Shown here piece by piece: positions 27,494 to 39,677 of a DNA stretch of 64,000 nucleotides. The stretch comes from Halomonas elongata DSM 2581 (GTDB lineage: Bacteria; Pseudomonadota; Gammaproteobacteria; Pseudomonadales; Halomonadaceae). The notes beneath the pieces are model-generated. The model worked only from the letters and a program-made list of their open reading frames with translations, made no database searches and had not been told where the DNA came from. Every line of letters begins with the position of its first letter. Position 1 is the stretch's first letter. The position numbers and the translations under genes are program-made. The stretch lies in contig NC_014532.2 of assembly GCF_000196875.2 (NCBI RefSeq), positions 3,410,001-3,474,000 on the forward strand. Direction: 5' to 3'.

Positions 27494-28609
27494 ATGTTGA
27501 AGTCCAAGCTGACACATCCGCTTGCGATCGCCATGTGGGATTTCTCCTGGCTGGAGCGCCGCTGGCCTGGTGCTGGCTACGAGGATTGGGGCAAGGTTCT
27601 GGATGAGCTGAAGGAACGGGGCTACGACGCTGTCCGCATTGATGCCTATCCCCACCTGATTGCCTCTGACCCCGCGCGCGAATGGGAGCTGCTGCCGGTC
27701 TGGAGCCAGCATGACTGGGGAAGTCCCGCGCCAACCAGGGTCAGAGTGCAGCCGGCCCTGAACGAGTTCATCGGTCTATGCGCGGAACGGGGGGTGAAGG
27801 TCGCGCTCTCGAGTTGGTTCCGGCAGGACGAGAACGACGTAAGGATGCACATCAAGTCCCCGGAAGATCTGGGACAGATCTGGAAGAGAACCCTGGATAC
27901 CATCGCCGAAGCAGGATTGATGGATAGCATCCTGTGGGTCGACCTCTGCAACGAGTGGCCGGTGCCCTTGTGGGCCCCATTCCTGAAATTCGCCTCTGAG
28001 GGTATTGATGGAGTACCGTCTCGTACCCAACCAGATATCAGGAAATGGATGGCAGATGCCATCTCCATACTCCGACAAGCCTACCCCAGTCTTGATTATT
28101 GCTTTTCGTATACAGGGGAATACACGAACTGGCGAGAACAGGACGTTTCTTTCATGGACCTTCTAGAGCCGCATATATGGATGGCCCAGGAAGAAGTGAG
28201 TGACTTTGAACCGAGAATGGGGTTCGACCTCGGTAAAGCAGGCTTCGATCCGGCAATGTACGACATCCTGGCCCGAAAGGCTGAGCCCCTTTATAGGGAG
28301 AACCCTGATCATTGGAAAAGTTGTTTGAAGGGCGGTATCGACCTATTGGCCGAATGGTCCCGCGAGACGGGAAAACCTTTAATTACCACTGAAGGCTGGG
28401 CCTTGGTTGCCTATAAGGATTGGCCCCTGCTGGATTGGGAATGGGTCAAGGAGCTGTGCGCATTCGGCGTAGAGGAAGCATCGAAGACCGGCCGCTGGAT
28501 GGCGCTTTCCACTAGTCATTTTTGTGGTCCTCAGTTCGTGGGCATGTGGCAGGACATTGAGTGGCACAAACGCCTGACCGACTTGATCCACCAAGGCCAC
28601 ATTGAGTAA
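27494..28609 (+). CDS. Cellulase-like TIM-barrel protein (putative glycoside hydrolase)
   Basis: 371 residues, no signal peptide, so cytoplasmic. Features of clan-A type glycoside hydrolase barrels: W-D-F-S-W-L near the start, G-Y-D-A-V-R-I-D-A-Y-P on strand 2, an acid/base-like N153-E154 in V-D-L-C-N-E-W-P, and a nucleophile-like glutamate in L-I-T-T-E-G-W-A-L near residue 299. This layout resembles the 'sugar-binding cellulase-like' proteins of unknown substrate. AAGGAG lies 8 bases before the ATG. The gene and its divergent LysR regulator are A/T-richer than the surroundings. Activity is inferred only from motif positions. Confidence 0.65.
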   Translation: MLKSKLTHPLAIAMWDFSWLERRWPGAGYEDWGKVLDELKERGYDAVRIDAYPHLIASDPAREWELLPVWSQHDWGSPAPTRVRVQPALNEFIGLCAERGVKVALSSWFRQDENDVRMHIKSPEDLGQIWKRTLDTIAEAGLMDSILWVDLCNEWPVPLWAPFLKFASEGIDGVPSRTQPDIRKWMADAISILRQAYPSLDYCFSYTGEYTNWREQDVSFMDLLEPHIWMAQEEVSDFEPRMGFDLGKAGFDPAMYDILARKAEPLYRENPDHWKSCLKGGIDLLAEWSRETGKPLITTEGWALVAYKDWPLLDWEWVKELCAFGVEEASKTGRWMALSTSHFCGPQFVGMWQDIEWHKRLTDLIHQGHIE

Positions 28610-28626
28610 GTCTCAATGACATGAGT

Positions 28627-28649
28627 CGGGGCTATCTCATTCAGCCCCG
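28627..28649 (+). terminator. Hairpin after the cellulase-like gene
   Basis: CGGGGCT (28627-28633) pairs perfectly with AGCCCCG (28643-28649) around a 9-base loop, 17 bases past the stop. The following T content is weak, so termination may be inefficient. It could also serve the convergent M48 gene. Confidence 0.5.
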
Positions 28650-28697
28650 GCTTGTCTGCCCTGTTACCGTCCCTGCCCTTCCCCCGGTGGAATAGCC

Positions 28698-29483
28698 TCA
28701 CGCACAGAACGAAGGCGCCGCCGTTTCACGGATGTCTCCTGCCTCCGGCAGGTGTTTCTGCAACAGCTCGATACGCGACTCATGTGCTGGGTGGGTCGAC
28801 AGGAATTCCGGAGGCTGGTCGCCCCCGGCGGCGGCCATGTTGCGCCACAGCGCCACGCTCTGGGCGGGATCGAAGCCCGCCTCGGCCATGATCATCAGCC
28901 CCATCAGGTCGGCCTCTTCCTCATGGGTGCGACTGAAGGGCAAGGCGATGCCCAACCGAGCTCCTATACCCAGCGCACGCTGCAACGGTTCCTGAGCAAG
29001 CTCGCCCTCGCCCAGCAGGCCAACCAGCAGCAACGCCGCCTTGATGCCCAATTGCTGGGTCATGCGCTCGTTTCCATGATCGGCCAGCACATGCCCGATT
29101 TCGTGCCCGATCACCGTCGCCAGTTGAGACGGTGATTCAGCCACCCTCAACAGGCCGGCATGCACACCGATGCGACCACCCGGCAAGGCGAAGGCATTGG
29201 GAGACGAGCGATCGAAGACCACCACCTGCCAGTCGTCGGGCATCTCCGCCTCCGGATACCGGCGACGCGCCGCGGCCACCAGAGCCTCGGCCACGCATTC
29301 CACCCGCCGATTGACCGTGGCCCCGGTGGCGATAGGCCCCTGCTGGCGCATCTGTTCGAAGGCATCCGCCCCCATCTGCGACATCAGCGTATCGGGCACC
29401 AGCGCCAATTGCTGACGACCGGTGGGCGTCTGATCGCAGCCGGTCAGCAGCACGCCCAGCAGGATACCCAGCCATATTCGCAT
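28698..29483 (-). CDS. M48-family metalloprotease lipoprotein
   Basis: 261 residues. A signal peptide ends in the lipobox L-T-G-C16, predicting a lipoprotein. The zinc motif H127-E-I-G-H131 and a downstream third-ligand region (T-H-E-E-E-A-D) define the M48 peptidase family. It resembles LoiP/YcaL-type outer-membrane quality-control proteases. The ATG at 29483 is preferred, with GAGG 7 bases upstream, over an overlapping GTG at 29486. The 183 bases between it and pobA hold no convincing gene. Confidence 0.87.
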   Translation of the reverse strand: MRIWLGILLGVLLTGCDQTPTGRQQLALVPDTLMSQMGADAFEQMRQQGPIATGATVNRRVECVAEALVAAARRRYPEAEMPDDWQVVVFDRSSPNAFALPGGRIGVHAGLLRVAESPSQLATVIGHEIGHVLADHGNERMTQQLGIKAALLLVGLLGEGELAQEPLQRALGIGARLGIALPFSRTHEEEADLMGLMIMAEAGFDPAQSVALWRNMAAAGGDQPPEFLSTHPAHESRIELLQKHLPEAGDIRETAAPSFCA

Positions 29484-29669
29484 CACGTTTCCTCAGCTCA
29501 CGGATGAGGCCCGAACCAGCCCCCGACGTTCGCCATGGTCTCCCTATCCGGCCGAAGATGTCACGCACCGCTGCAATTCGATCCAGCACACGCATGTTCG
29601 GCTGACAGCGGGAAAAGATGCTTCGGGCCTCGATCTTCGCGAATGACATCGCTGAATGCTCGGTCCTGG

Positions 29670-31008
<1,339 letters not shown>

Positions 31009-31923
31009 ATGCCCGACTCTCTCGTGCCCGTTTTCCAGCTCTATGGCGAAACACGCCAGTGGCCGACCCCCGACCTGCTGCACTGCGAATCGATCCCCGA
31101 GCGCAGCCGTCGTCATGACTGGCGCATTCGACCACATCGCCATGCCGACCTCTGCCACCTCCTGTATCTCGCCGAAGGCCGGGTGACCCTGGAACTGGAA
31201 GGTGGCGGTCGCTCTCTCGAGGCCCCACAGCTGATCGTGGTGCCGGCCATGAGCATTCATGGCTTCCACTTCTCGCCGGATACCCAGGGTCACATCATCA
31301 CCCTGTCGCGGCCGCTGGTCGAAAGGCTGCAAGCCCGCCTGGACAGCCAATCCGGCGTACTGTCGAAGCCCGATGCCCATGCGCTGAGCACGACGCGGCA
31401 CCATGGGCGCATCGCTACCCTGGTCGAGCAGATCGACGACGAGTATCGCCATCCCGCCCAGGGACGCTCGCACCTGCTGGAAGCCCTGATGGAAGCGCTG
31501 ACCATCGAGACGGCCCGACTGGCCGAGACGGCCGCCCGGCAACCGTCCCGCGCGCGCCCTCGCCAGCGGGACAAGGCCAGGGAGCACCTGCAGGCCTATC
31601 AGACGTTGATCGAAGCTCAGTTCAGCCAGCAGCCCGGCATCGAGCATTTCGCCGAACAGTTGGGTGTGACCAGCGCTCACCTCAACACGCTCTGCCGGCG
31701 CCTGGCCGGACGCAGTGCCCTGCAATTGCTCCATGAACGACTGCTGCTGGAAGCCAAGCGCCAGCTCACCTATACCAACCTGACCATCGGCGAAGTGGCC
31801 GAAGGCCTGGGATTTTCCGAGCCGGCCTATTTCACGCGCTTCTTCAAGCGACTCACGGGACTGCCGCCCAAGGACTTCCGCCGACGCCAGGAAGCCGATG
31901 CGGCGGATCGCAAGCAACAATAG
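31009..31923 (+). CDS. pobR: AraC-family regulator, PobR-like
   Basis: 304 residues from the ATG at 31009. An N-terminal cupin sensory domain (H-R-H-A-D-L-C-H-L-L-Y-L and I-V-V-P-A-M-S-I-H-G-F) is followed by a C-terminal AraC DNA-binding domain with two helix-turn-helix parts; the conserved tail G-F-S-E-P-A-Y-F-T-R-F-F-K-R-L-T-G-L-P-P-K-D-F-R is clear. Divergent pairing with pobA and resemblance to pseudomonad AraC-type PobR indicate activation of pobA by 4-hydroxybenzoate. The Acinetobacter PobR, by contrast, is of the IclR type. Confidence 0.85.
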   Translation: MPDSLVPVFQLYGETRQWPTPDLLHCESIPERSRRHDWRIRPHRHADLCHLLYLAEGRVTLELEGGGRSLEAPQLIVVPAMSIHGFHFSPDTQGHIITLSRPLVERLQARLDSQSGVLSKPDAHALSTTRHHGRIATLVEQIDDEYRHPAQGRSHLLEALMEALTIETARLAETAARQPSRARPRQRDKAREHLQAYQTLIEAQFSQQPGIEHFAEQLGVTSAHLNTLCRRLAGRSALQLLHERLLLEAKRQLTYTNLTIGEVAEGLGFSEPAYFTRFFKRLTGLPPKDFRRRQEADAADRKQQ

Positions 31924-32039
31924 GCCGGCTACTACCGTGTTTCTCTCATAGCACTGCCCATCAAGGTGCCACCCCACACGTTCGTCGAATTGCAGGCCGT
32001 TCCACGCTTGCTAGGATCTTGGTCGAAGAGCAAACAATA

Positions 32040-32054
32040 GTTCGCATAATGAAC
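32040..32054. promoter_or_regulatory. GTTC-type dyad upstream of the MBL gene
   Basis: GTTCGCATAATGAAC has GTTC/GAAC arms and lies about 60 bases before the MBL-fold gene. Two near-copies occur at 41274-41307 upstream of the TRAP operon, which suggests one regulator for both. The pattern resembles IclR-family operators, an inference only. Confidence 0.45.
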
Positions 32055-32113
32055 ACAACGCCCTCTTCGGCCCACCCTCATGCTCTGGACGTCGTCTCCA
32101 GAAGGAACAGCCC

Positions 32114-33022
32114 ATGAAGAAATGCATCCTCCCGCTGGCACTGCTCGGCCTATCGGCGGTCGCTTCTCACGCCGCCCTCGCGAATACCCAGGTCATGATG
32201 CTGGGAACCGGCACCCCCGTCCCCGATGGAGAACGAGCCGGCTCGGGCATTGCCGTCATCCACGACGACGAGGCGTATGTCTTCGATATCGGCCCGGGCG
32301 TCGTGGAGCGGGCGACCCAGGCAGCCGAACGCTTCGATATCGAGCCGCTGACTCCCATCAACATCGATCACCTCTTCCTGACCCATCTGCACAGCGATCA
32401 CATCCTGGATTTCCCCGAGCTGCTCGGCACCTACTGGTGGCGCCGCACCGATCAGCTTCAGGTCTTCGGTCCCGAAGGCACCCAGGCGATGAGCGAAGGC
32501 GCCTATTCCATGCTGGCCGACGACACCGAGACTCGCCTGAAAGACAAGAGCCCGGTGACCAATCCCGATGCGGCCTATGCCGACGTCACGGAAATCACCG
32601 GCGCCGGCACCGTGTTCGAGAAAGACGATATCAAGGTCGAGGCCTTCCCCGTTTCCCATGGCGACTGGGACAAGGCCTATGGCTACAAGGTCACGACACC
32701 CGACAAGACCATCGTCATTTCCGGCGACACTTCGATCAACGAGGAAGTCCAGCGCCAAGCCGCGAACGCCGATATCCTGATTCACGAGGTCATCAGCCGC
32801 CGCGGTTGGGAAGAGCTGCCGGAGCAATGGCAGGCCTATCACCAGTATGCCCATACGCTGACCGACGAACTCGCCGAGCTTGCCGGTGTAGCCGAGCCGG
32901 ACCTGCTGGTTCTCTACCATGTCCTGCATTATGGGGCGCCGATCGAGTCGGTTCTCGACGAGGTTCAAAGCCAGTACGACGGCGAGGTGGTCCTCGCCAA
33001 TGACCTCGACCTCTTCCAGTGA
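32114..33022 (+). CDS. Exported MBL-fold metallo-hydrolase
   Basis: 302 residues with a clear signal peptide (K-K-C then a hydrophobic core, cleavage likely after A-A-L-A near 23). The metal motif T-H-L-H-S-D-H is the metallo-beta-lactamase HxHxDH site; further ligands appear in V-S-H-G-D and S-G-D-T-S, and later L-Y-H-V-L-H. The pattern is close to the RNase Z/arylsulfatase-like branch of the fold. AAGGA lies 7 bases before the ATG. A periplasmic hydrolase of aromatic esters or sulfates would suit the neighbourhood, but nothing proves it. Confidence 0.8.
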   Translation: MKKCILPLALLGLSAVASHAALANTQVMMLGTGTPVPDGERAGSGIAVIHDDEAYVFDIGPGVVERATQAAERFDIEPLTPINIDHLFLTHLHSDHILDFPELLGTYWWRRTDQLQVFGPEGTQAMSEGAYSMLADDTETRLKDKSPVTNPDAAYADVTEITGAGTVFEKDDIKVEAFPVSHGDWDKAYGYKVTTPDKTIVISGDTSINEEVQRQAANADILIHEVISRRGWEELPEQWQAYHQYAHTLTDELAELAGVAEPDLLVLYHVLHYGAPIESVLDEVQSQYDGEVVLANDLDLFQ

Positions 33023-33043
33023 GGATCAGCACTCACACGAATG

Positions 33044-33125
33044 CCGGGCAACGCCATGAGCAGAAGCCCTGCCCGGTAAACACCAGAAGCCGCGTGGCCG
33101 ACGCCGTCGAAGATACGGCATCGGC
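33044..33125. terminator. Two hairpins between convergent genes
   Basis: Between the MBL stop (33022) and the ALDH stop (33140) lie CCGGGCA/TGCCCGG (33044-33050, 33070-33076) and a stem GCCGA..CCGT..ACGG..TCGGC (33097-33125). Neither has a T run. Their position suggests bidirectional transcription termination or insulation. Confidence 0.4.
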
Positions 33126-33139
33126 CCCCGCCTTCGGCA

Positions 33140-34591
33140 TCAGATCGGATAGTGACGCGGGCCGAGCTGGACCGTCATCCAACGCAGCTCGGTGAATTCC
33201 TCGATCCCTGCCCTGCCGCCAAAGCGTCCATACCCGCTGGCCTTGACGCCACCGAAAGGCATCTGTGGTTCGTCGTGCACCGTCGGGGCATTGATGTGGC
33301 AGATACCCGAGCGAATGCGTCCGGCCACTCTCATGGCCCGAGCGGTATCGCGGCTGAATACCGCCGCCGAGAGGCCGTATTCACTGTCGTTGGCCACGCG
33401 CAGGGCCTCTTCCTCACCACCGACACGAATCACGGCCACCACAGGCCCGAAGGACTCCTCGGCGTAGAGCCGCATCCCGGACGTCACCCCGTCGACCACG
33501 GTAGCGGGCATGATCACCCCTTCCGCCTTGCCGCCGGCAGCGAGGCGAGCTCCCTGAGTCACGGCGTCGTCCAGCATGCCATTGAGCTTTTCGCCGATTC
33601 CGGCATCGATCAGGGTGCCGAGCTCATTGGCCGAGTCGCGAGGGTCGCCTGCCTTGAGGGTCGAGGCCCGGGCAGCCAGTTTCTCGACGAAGGTGTCGGC
33701 CACCGAGTCATCCACGATGAGACGCTCGGTGGACATGCAGATCTGCCCCTGGTTAAAGAAAGCACCGAAGATCGCCGCATCCACGGCGGCATCCAGATCG
33801 GCATCGTCGAGCACCAGCAAGGGAGCCTTGCCGCCGAGCTCCAGCAGTACCGGCTTGAGATGGGAAGCGGCCTTTTCGGCGATGATCTTCCCCACCCCGG
33901 TGGAACCGGTGAAATTGATCCGGGCCACGGCCGGATGGGCGATCAGGCTCTCCACCACGTCGGCGGCATTCGCCGGGTCATTGGTGATGAGGTTGACCTC
34001 GCCGTCGCCGAAACCTGCCTCCTGCAGGGTCTCGGCGATCAAGTGATGCGTGGCCGGACACTGCTCTGAGGCCTTGAGGATGACACTGTTGCCGCACGCC
34101 AGGGGCGTGGCGATGGCGCGAGTGCCCAGGATGATCGGCGCATTCCAGGGGGCAATGCCCACGACCACACCACAGGGCACCCGCACCCCCATGGCGAGGC
34201 TGTCCGGTACGTTCGAGGGAATCACATCGCCTTGAACCTGGGTCGTCAGAGCCGCCGCCTCACGCAACATGCCAACTGCGACCGAGACATTGAACCCGGC
34301 CCAGCCGGGCGTCGCTCCGGTTTCGTCCACCATGCGCTCGACGAACGCCGCCTGGCGGGCCTCCATCAGCTCGGCTGCCTTGAGCAGCTTGAGACGCCGC
34401 TCCTCGGGGCCGCTCCGAGAATAGGTCTCGAAGGCTCGACCAGCAACATCGGCAGCCTCGCGAGCATCCTCGACGCTCGCCGCCGCAGCACGGGTCACCA
34501 CATGGCCGGCCAGGGGATTGGCGCGTTCGACGGTGGCATGGTTCGATGCGGGGCGCGACTGCCCCCCGATCAAGAGTTCGATTGCCTTCAT
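33140..34591 (-). CDS. Aromatic aldehyde dehydrogenase (benzaldehyde/vanillin/salicylaldehyde type)
   Basis: 483 residues with ALDH motifs: A-P-W-N-A-P, N-F-T-G-S-T-G-V-G, catalytic glutamate in L-L-E-L-G-G-K-A-P and catalytic cysteine in Q-I-C-M-S-T-E-R. The substitution of A-P-W-N-A-P for the usual P-W-N-F-P and the length are typical of salicylaldehyde/vanillin/benzaldehyde dehydrogenases. AAGGAAA precedes the ATG at 34591; the longer frame upstream is not supported. It is last in an operon with a TRAP binding protein and benzoylformate decarboxylase, so it most likely oxidises the aryl aldehyde made by that decarboxylase. Confidence 0.87.
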   Translation of the reverse strand: MKAIELLIGGQSRPASNHATVERANPLAGHVVTRAAAASVEDAREAADVAGRAFETYSRSGPEERRLKLLKAAELMEARQAAFVERMVDETGATPGWAGFNVSVAVGMLREAAALTTQVQGDVIPSNVPDSLAMGVRVPCGVVVGIAPWNAPIILGTRAIATPLACGNSVILKASEQCPATHHLIAETLQEAGFGDGEVNLITNDPANAADVVESLIAHPAVARINFTGSTGVGKIIAEKAASHLKPVLLELGGKAPLLVLDDADLDAAVDAAIFGAFFNQGQICMSTERLIVDDSVADTFVEKLAARASTLKAGDPRDSANELGTLIDAGIGEKLNGMLDDAVTQGARLAAGGKAEGVIMPATVVDGVTSGMRLYAEESFGPVVAVIRVGGEEEALRVANDSEYGLSAAVFSRDTARAMRVAGRIRSGICHINAPTVHDEPQMPFGGVKASGYGRFGGRAGIEEFTELRWMTVQLGPRHYPI

Positions 34592-34640
34592 GATGTTTCC
34601 TTTGCTTGTCACTAGGTGCTGTCTCTCGGGGAACGATTGA

Positions 34641-35660
34641 TCACGCCTGGCAACGCTCACCAAGAGCCAATGCCTTTTCATAGACATCGCCGACGTCATC
34701 GAGGCCACGCTCCTCGAGGCTTTGCAGATAGTTCCGGGAGCCCTGCTTCAAGGGTGCTGCCCAGTCAGGGTCAGACAATGGGTCTTCGACGACATGGATG
34801 GTATCCCCCTGCGCAACCGCTTCTTCGCGCCCCTTCCTATCGAGTTCATCGAAGACCCGGCCTGCCACTCTGGACCACTTCATACCACTGTTTTTGTCGA
34901 TCACGTTCTGCATATCCGACGAGAGGTCATCGTAAGAAGACTGGCTCATCGTGGCCACAATGGCACCAGCGTAATAAGGAAGTTCAAGATGGTAATTCAC
35001 CAATTCATTGATACGAAATACCGTCATTGCTTCCCATGGAAAACTCAAGCCATCCATCACACCACGCTGCAACGCAGTATAAATGTCTGGCGCAGGCATG
35101 CCCAATGGCTGGGCCCCCATACTTGACAGCATTTCTCCCGCCACCGAGCTGGGTCGACGAATACGCAGGCCCTCCAGGTCACCAGGCTTCTGAATCTCAG
35201 CGTCTTGACTATGAAGGTAGGCGGGACCTGTAGTGAACAGAAACAGCACGCGAGTATCGGAATACTCCTCGGCGATGTCCCCCTCATCATACAGCGTCTG
35301 CAGAATACAGGATCCCTGCGATGCGCTGCTGACTACACCAGGTAGCTGTACGATCTCGGTCAGGGGAAAACGCCCCGCCGTATAGCCTTGCAACGTAACG
35401 GCAATATCGGCGATACCATTTGCTGCCGCCTCATAGGTCTTACCTGCCTGGCTCAAGGTCTGTGAGGGATAGATTTCTACATTGAGCTGACCGTTCGAGT
35501 CTTCTTCGACCTGCTTGGCCCAATCCTGGAATATCTTCTTGTTGACGACCGAACCAGCCGGCCACAGGTGAGCCATACGCAAGGTGGTTTCTGCGAAGGC
35601 CGAGCCGCACACTCCTAATGTTGACGCAACCAAGAGTAGAGATGATATCGCGAATTTCAT
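34641..35660 (-). CDS. TRAP transporter substrate-binding protein (DctP family), orphan
   Basis: 339 residues with a signal peptide (cleavage likely after S-A-F-A). The mature start E-T-T-L-R-M-A-H-L-W-P-A-G-S and R-I-R-R-P-S-S-V-A-G-E-M belong to the DctP (PF03480) family. It lies inside the benzoylformate decarboxylase operon and has no DctQ/DctM partner there. It is closely similar in pattern to the binding proteins at 40201 and 44445 (A-G-R-F-P-L-T, Q-G-S-C-I-L-Q-T-L-Y-D), so it may share the 38388-40194 membrane module. The ATG at 35660 has GAGG 6 bases upstream. Aryl-glyoxylate capture is inferred from the operon. Base use is A/T-richer than downstream genes. Confidence 0.88.
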   Translation of the reverse strand: MKFAISSLLLVASTLGVCGSAFAETTLRMAHLWPAGSVVNKKIFQDWAKQVEEDSNGQLNVEIYPSQTLSQAGKTYEAAANGIADIAVTLQGYTAGRFPLTEIVQLPGVVSSASQGSCILQTLYDEGDIAEEYSDTRVLFLFTTGPAYLHSQDAEIQKPGDLEGLRIRRPSSVAGEMLSSMGAQPLGMPAPDIYTALQRGVMDGLSFPWEAMTVFRINELVNYHLELPYYAGAIVATMSQSSYDDLSSDMQNVIDKNSGMKWSRVAGRVFDELDRKGREEAVAQGDTIHVVEDPLSDPDWAAPLKQGSRNYLQSLEERGLDDVGDVYEKALALGERCQA

Positions 35661-35728
35661 GGGCATCCTCTTTTGTCATTTATTAGTCTTTCCCATTGTC
35701 AGCAGGTTCTGCCTAACGAATGTCTAAC

Positions 35729-37327
<1,599 letters not shown>

Positions 37328-37385
37328 TTAATTGACAACTTTCACTTCACATTAGCCACCCTGCTATAATCGATCAAATCAATAT

Positions 37386-37401
37386 ATTTTCTATAGAAAA
37401 T
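37386..37401. promoter_or_regulatory. Perfect palindrome in the mdlC-lysR promoter region
   Basis: ATTTTCTATAGAAAAT is a 16-base perfect palindrome 16 bases before the LysR gene, inside the 99-base divergent region. It is a good candidate operator for that regulator, for autoregulation and control of mdlC. Confidence 0.6.
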
Positions 37402-37417
37402 AAATGGTGTTTATTTC

Positions 37418-38317
37418 ATGCCATCACTCGACCTCAACCTGGTCAGGGTATTCGTGACGCTCTTCGACGCCAGAAGCGTGACCCTGGCCGCAGAACGGCT
37501 TCATGTCACTCAACCATCGGTAAGCTATGCCCTTTCACGGCTGCGTGATCTTTTCGACGACCGACTCTTCATCCGGTCTCGAGAGGGAATGGAGCCAACT
37601 TTTACAGCCATGCAGATTTATCCCTCCCTGCGTGACTCACTGGCACAGATAGACAACGTTCTGGAAAGCAACCGTGAATTCGACCCGCAACACTCCAGAC
37701 GACGCTTTCGCCTGGCATTGACCGATCTCGGCGAGATGGCGTTATTACCACGCATCCTGGCTCATATACACCCTATAGCCCCGGATATAGAACTCGAGGT
37801 CATTGCCCTGGAAATCGACAAGGTCGGGGAGTGGCTGGCCACGGGAAAAGTCAATGCCGTCATCTGTAGCCGTCCGATAACGACTCCGGGGATAGAGCGC
37901 AGGGTAATCCTCAATGAACGCTATGTCTGTCTTCTCAATCGAGACCATACCAGCATCGGTAATCACTTGAGCCTGGAGCAGTTCATTGCAGCCAGGCATG
38001 CCGTAGTTGCCGCTTCATCGGGACATGGCCTGGCCGAAGATGTCATCCACGAGTTGGGCATCCAGAGAAAGGTCAGCCTGGTCGTTCCCCACTTTTCGAT
38101 CCTCCCCAGGATCCTGCAGGAAAGCGACCTGCTGGTGATCTTGCCCCAGCAGATTGCTGCGGCGTTCGAGCGGGAAGCGCCACTCAAGGTCCTCGAACTT
38201 CCGTTCGAGGTTCCCCCTTTCGACGTGGCACTCTACTGGCAGGAATATACGACCCGATCACCAGCCCAACGCTGGTTCTGCGAGAACATTATCGAGGCTA
38301 TAGCCAGCTCAGGTTAG
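37418..38317 (+). CDS. LysR-family regulator of the mdlC operon
   Basis: 299 residues. The opening M-P-S-L-D-L-N-L-V-R-V-F-V-T-L and A-A-E-R-L-H-V-T-Q-P-S-V-S-Y-A-L-S-R-L-R form the LysR helix-turn-helix; the pattern is of the NodD/LinR-like branch (L-D-L-N-L). The gene is divergent from mdlC and carries a palindrome in its promoter. It probably senses the aryl-glyoxylate or its aldehyde. Base use is A/T-richer than downstream TRAP genes, like mdlC. Confidence 0.87.
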   Translation: MPSLDLNLVRVFVTLFDARSVTLAAERLHVTQPSVSYALSRLRDLFDDRLFIRSREGMEPTFTAMQIYPSLRDSLAQIDNVLESNREFDPQHSRRRFRLALTDLGEMALLPRILAHIHPIAPDIELEVIALEIDKVGEWLATGKVNAVICSRPITTPGIERRVILNERYVCLLNRDHTSIGNHLSLEQFIAARHAVVAASSGHGLAEDVIHELGIQRKVSLVVPHFSILPRILQESDLLVILPQQIAAAFEREAPLKVLELPFEVPPFDVALYWQEYTTRSPAQRWFCENIIEAIASSG

Positions 38318-38343
38318 GGCTTCACCGTATATGGCGAAGCCCT
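38316..38343. terminator. Hairpin between convergent lysR and TRAP genes
   Basis: AGGGCTTC (38316-38323) pairs with GAAGCCCT (38336-38343); an internal CC/GG pair extends the stem. It overlaps the LysR stop codon and faces the TRAP operon end at 38388. The T run is missing, so it is probably a bidirectional, partly efficient terminator. Confidence 0.55.
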
Positions 38344-38387
38344 GACCCGGTGGCAAGTTCGGAAGTCCCCCCTCCGGCGCTTGCCTC

Positions 38388-39677
38388 CTACAGCAGAAAC
38401 AGAGAGGTCAGCACCGGGAAGGCGATCAGCACGACCAGGCGCACGAAGTCCGAGACGATGAATGGCGCCACGCCGCGGAAGATCTCGCCCAACCCCACGT
38501 GCGGCGCCATCGCCTTGATCACGAAAACGTTCATGCCCACCGGCGGGGTGATCAGGCCCAGCTCCACGGTCAGCACCGTGACGATGCCGAACCACACCGG
38601 ATCGATGCCCAGCGACTGGATGATCGGGAAGACCACCGGCACCGTGATCACCAGCATGGCGATGGAATCCATGAACATGCCCAGCACGAAGTACATCAGC
38701 AGGATGCACAGCACGACCACGATCGGCGCCAGGTCCATCCCGTAGAGGAAATCGCTGATCGAGAACGAGATCCGCGAAACCGAGATGAAATAGCCCAGCG
38801 CATCGGCACCGACCAGCATGAAGAACACGACCGTCGACAGCGCCAGGGTCTCCTGGACCGCCTGCCACAGCTCACGCCCCCGCAGGCCCTTGAACAGGGC
38901 GTAGAGCAGCGTGGCGAAGGCACCGACGCTGGCCCCTTCGGTCGGCGTGAAGACCCCGAAGTAGATGCCCAGGATCATCAGCAGGAAGACCGCGAAGAAG
39001 GGCACCAGCCCGCTCATCGAGGCCAGCTTCTCCCTCCAGGAAGTCGGCTCGCCGGCCACCGCCAATGAGGGCCTGAGGCGCATCACGACCGTCACGGTGA
39101 GCGAGTACATCACCAGCCCCATCAGCCCCGGCACCAGCCCGGCCATGAACATGTCGCCCACCGACTGCTCGGTCAGCACGGCATAGATCAGCAGCGCGAT
39201 GGACGGCGGAATCATGATGCCCAGGGTCCCCCCGGCGGCCAGCGCCCCGGTGGCCAGGCCACGATTGTATCCGTAGCGTTCCATCTCCGGCAGCGCTACC
39301 CGGGTCATGGTGCTGGCGGTGGCCAGTGAGGAACCGGAGATCGCCGAGAAGACCCCGCACGAGCCCACTGCAGCGATCGCCAGCCCACCTTTCCAGCCAC
39401 CGCAGATCACCCGGGTGGCCTGGAACAGCTTGCCGGCCATGCCGGAATGCGCCGCCAGCACACCCATCAGGATGAACATCGGCACGGCACTGAAGCTGTA
39501 GTTGGAAAGCACCTCCACTGGTACCGTCTTGAGCTGGGAGATGGCCGCGTCCCAACTGATCACCTGGGCGAATCCCACCACTCCGACGATCAGCATGGTC
39601 AGCGCCACCGGCACGCGCAGCACCATCAGGATCAGCAGTGCCCCGAGGCCCAGGGCTCCGATCGTTTCACTCGCCAT
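38388..39677 (-). CDS. TRAP transporter large permease subunit (DctM family)
   Basis: 429 residues, very hydrophobic, about 12 helices. Typical DctM blocks: F-S-A-V-P-M-F-I-L-M-G, S-G-S-S-L-A-T-A-S-T-M-T-R-V-A-L-P-E-M, A-G-G-T-L-G-I-M-I-P-P-S-I and the C-terminal L-G-L-I-T-P-P-V-G-M-N-V-F-V-I. The ATG at 39677 has GGAGGTG upstream and overlaps the DctQ stop. It forms the ion-coupled channel with the DctQ subunit at 39667. It is the only membrane module near three similar binding proteins. Confidence 0.92.
   Translation of the reverse strand: MASETIGALGLGALLILMVLRVPVALTMLIVGVVGFAQVISWDAAISQLKTVPVEVLSNYSFSAVPMFILMGVLAAHSGMAGKLFQATRVICGGWKGGLAIAAVGSCGVFSAISGSSLATASTMTRVALPEMERYGYNRGLATGALAAGGTLGIMIPPSIALLIYAVLTEQSVGDMFMAGLVPGLMGLVMYSLTVTVVMRLRPSLAVAGEPTSWREKLASMSGLVPFFAVFLLMILGIYFGVFTPTEGASVGAFATLLYALFKGLRGRELWQAVQETLALSTVVFFMLVGADALGYFISVSRISFSISDFLYGMDLAPIVVVLCILLMYFVLGMFMDSIAMLVITVPVVFPIIQSLGIDPVWFGIVTVLTVELGLITPPVGMNVFVIKAMAPHVGLGEIFRGVAPFIVSDFVRLVVLIAFPVLTSLFLL

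Noticed and set aside
29487..29645. Short minus-strand frame between M48 protease and pobA
   Set aside because: It merges into frames overlapping both genes, with no ribosome site or family; probably not coding.
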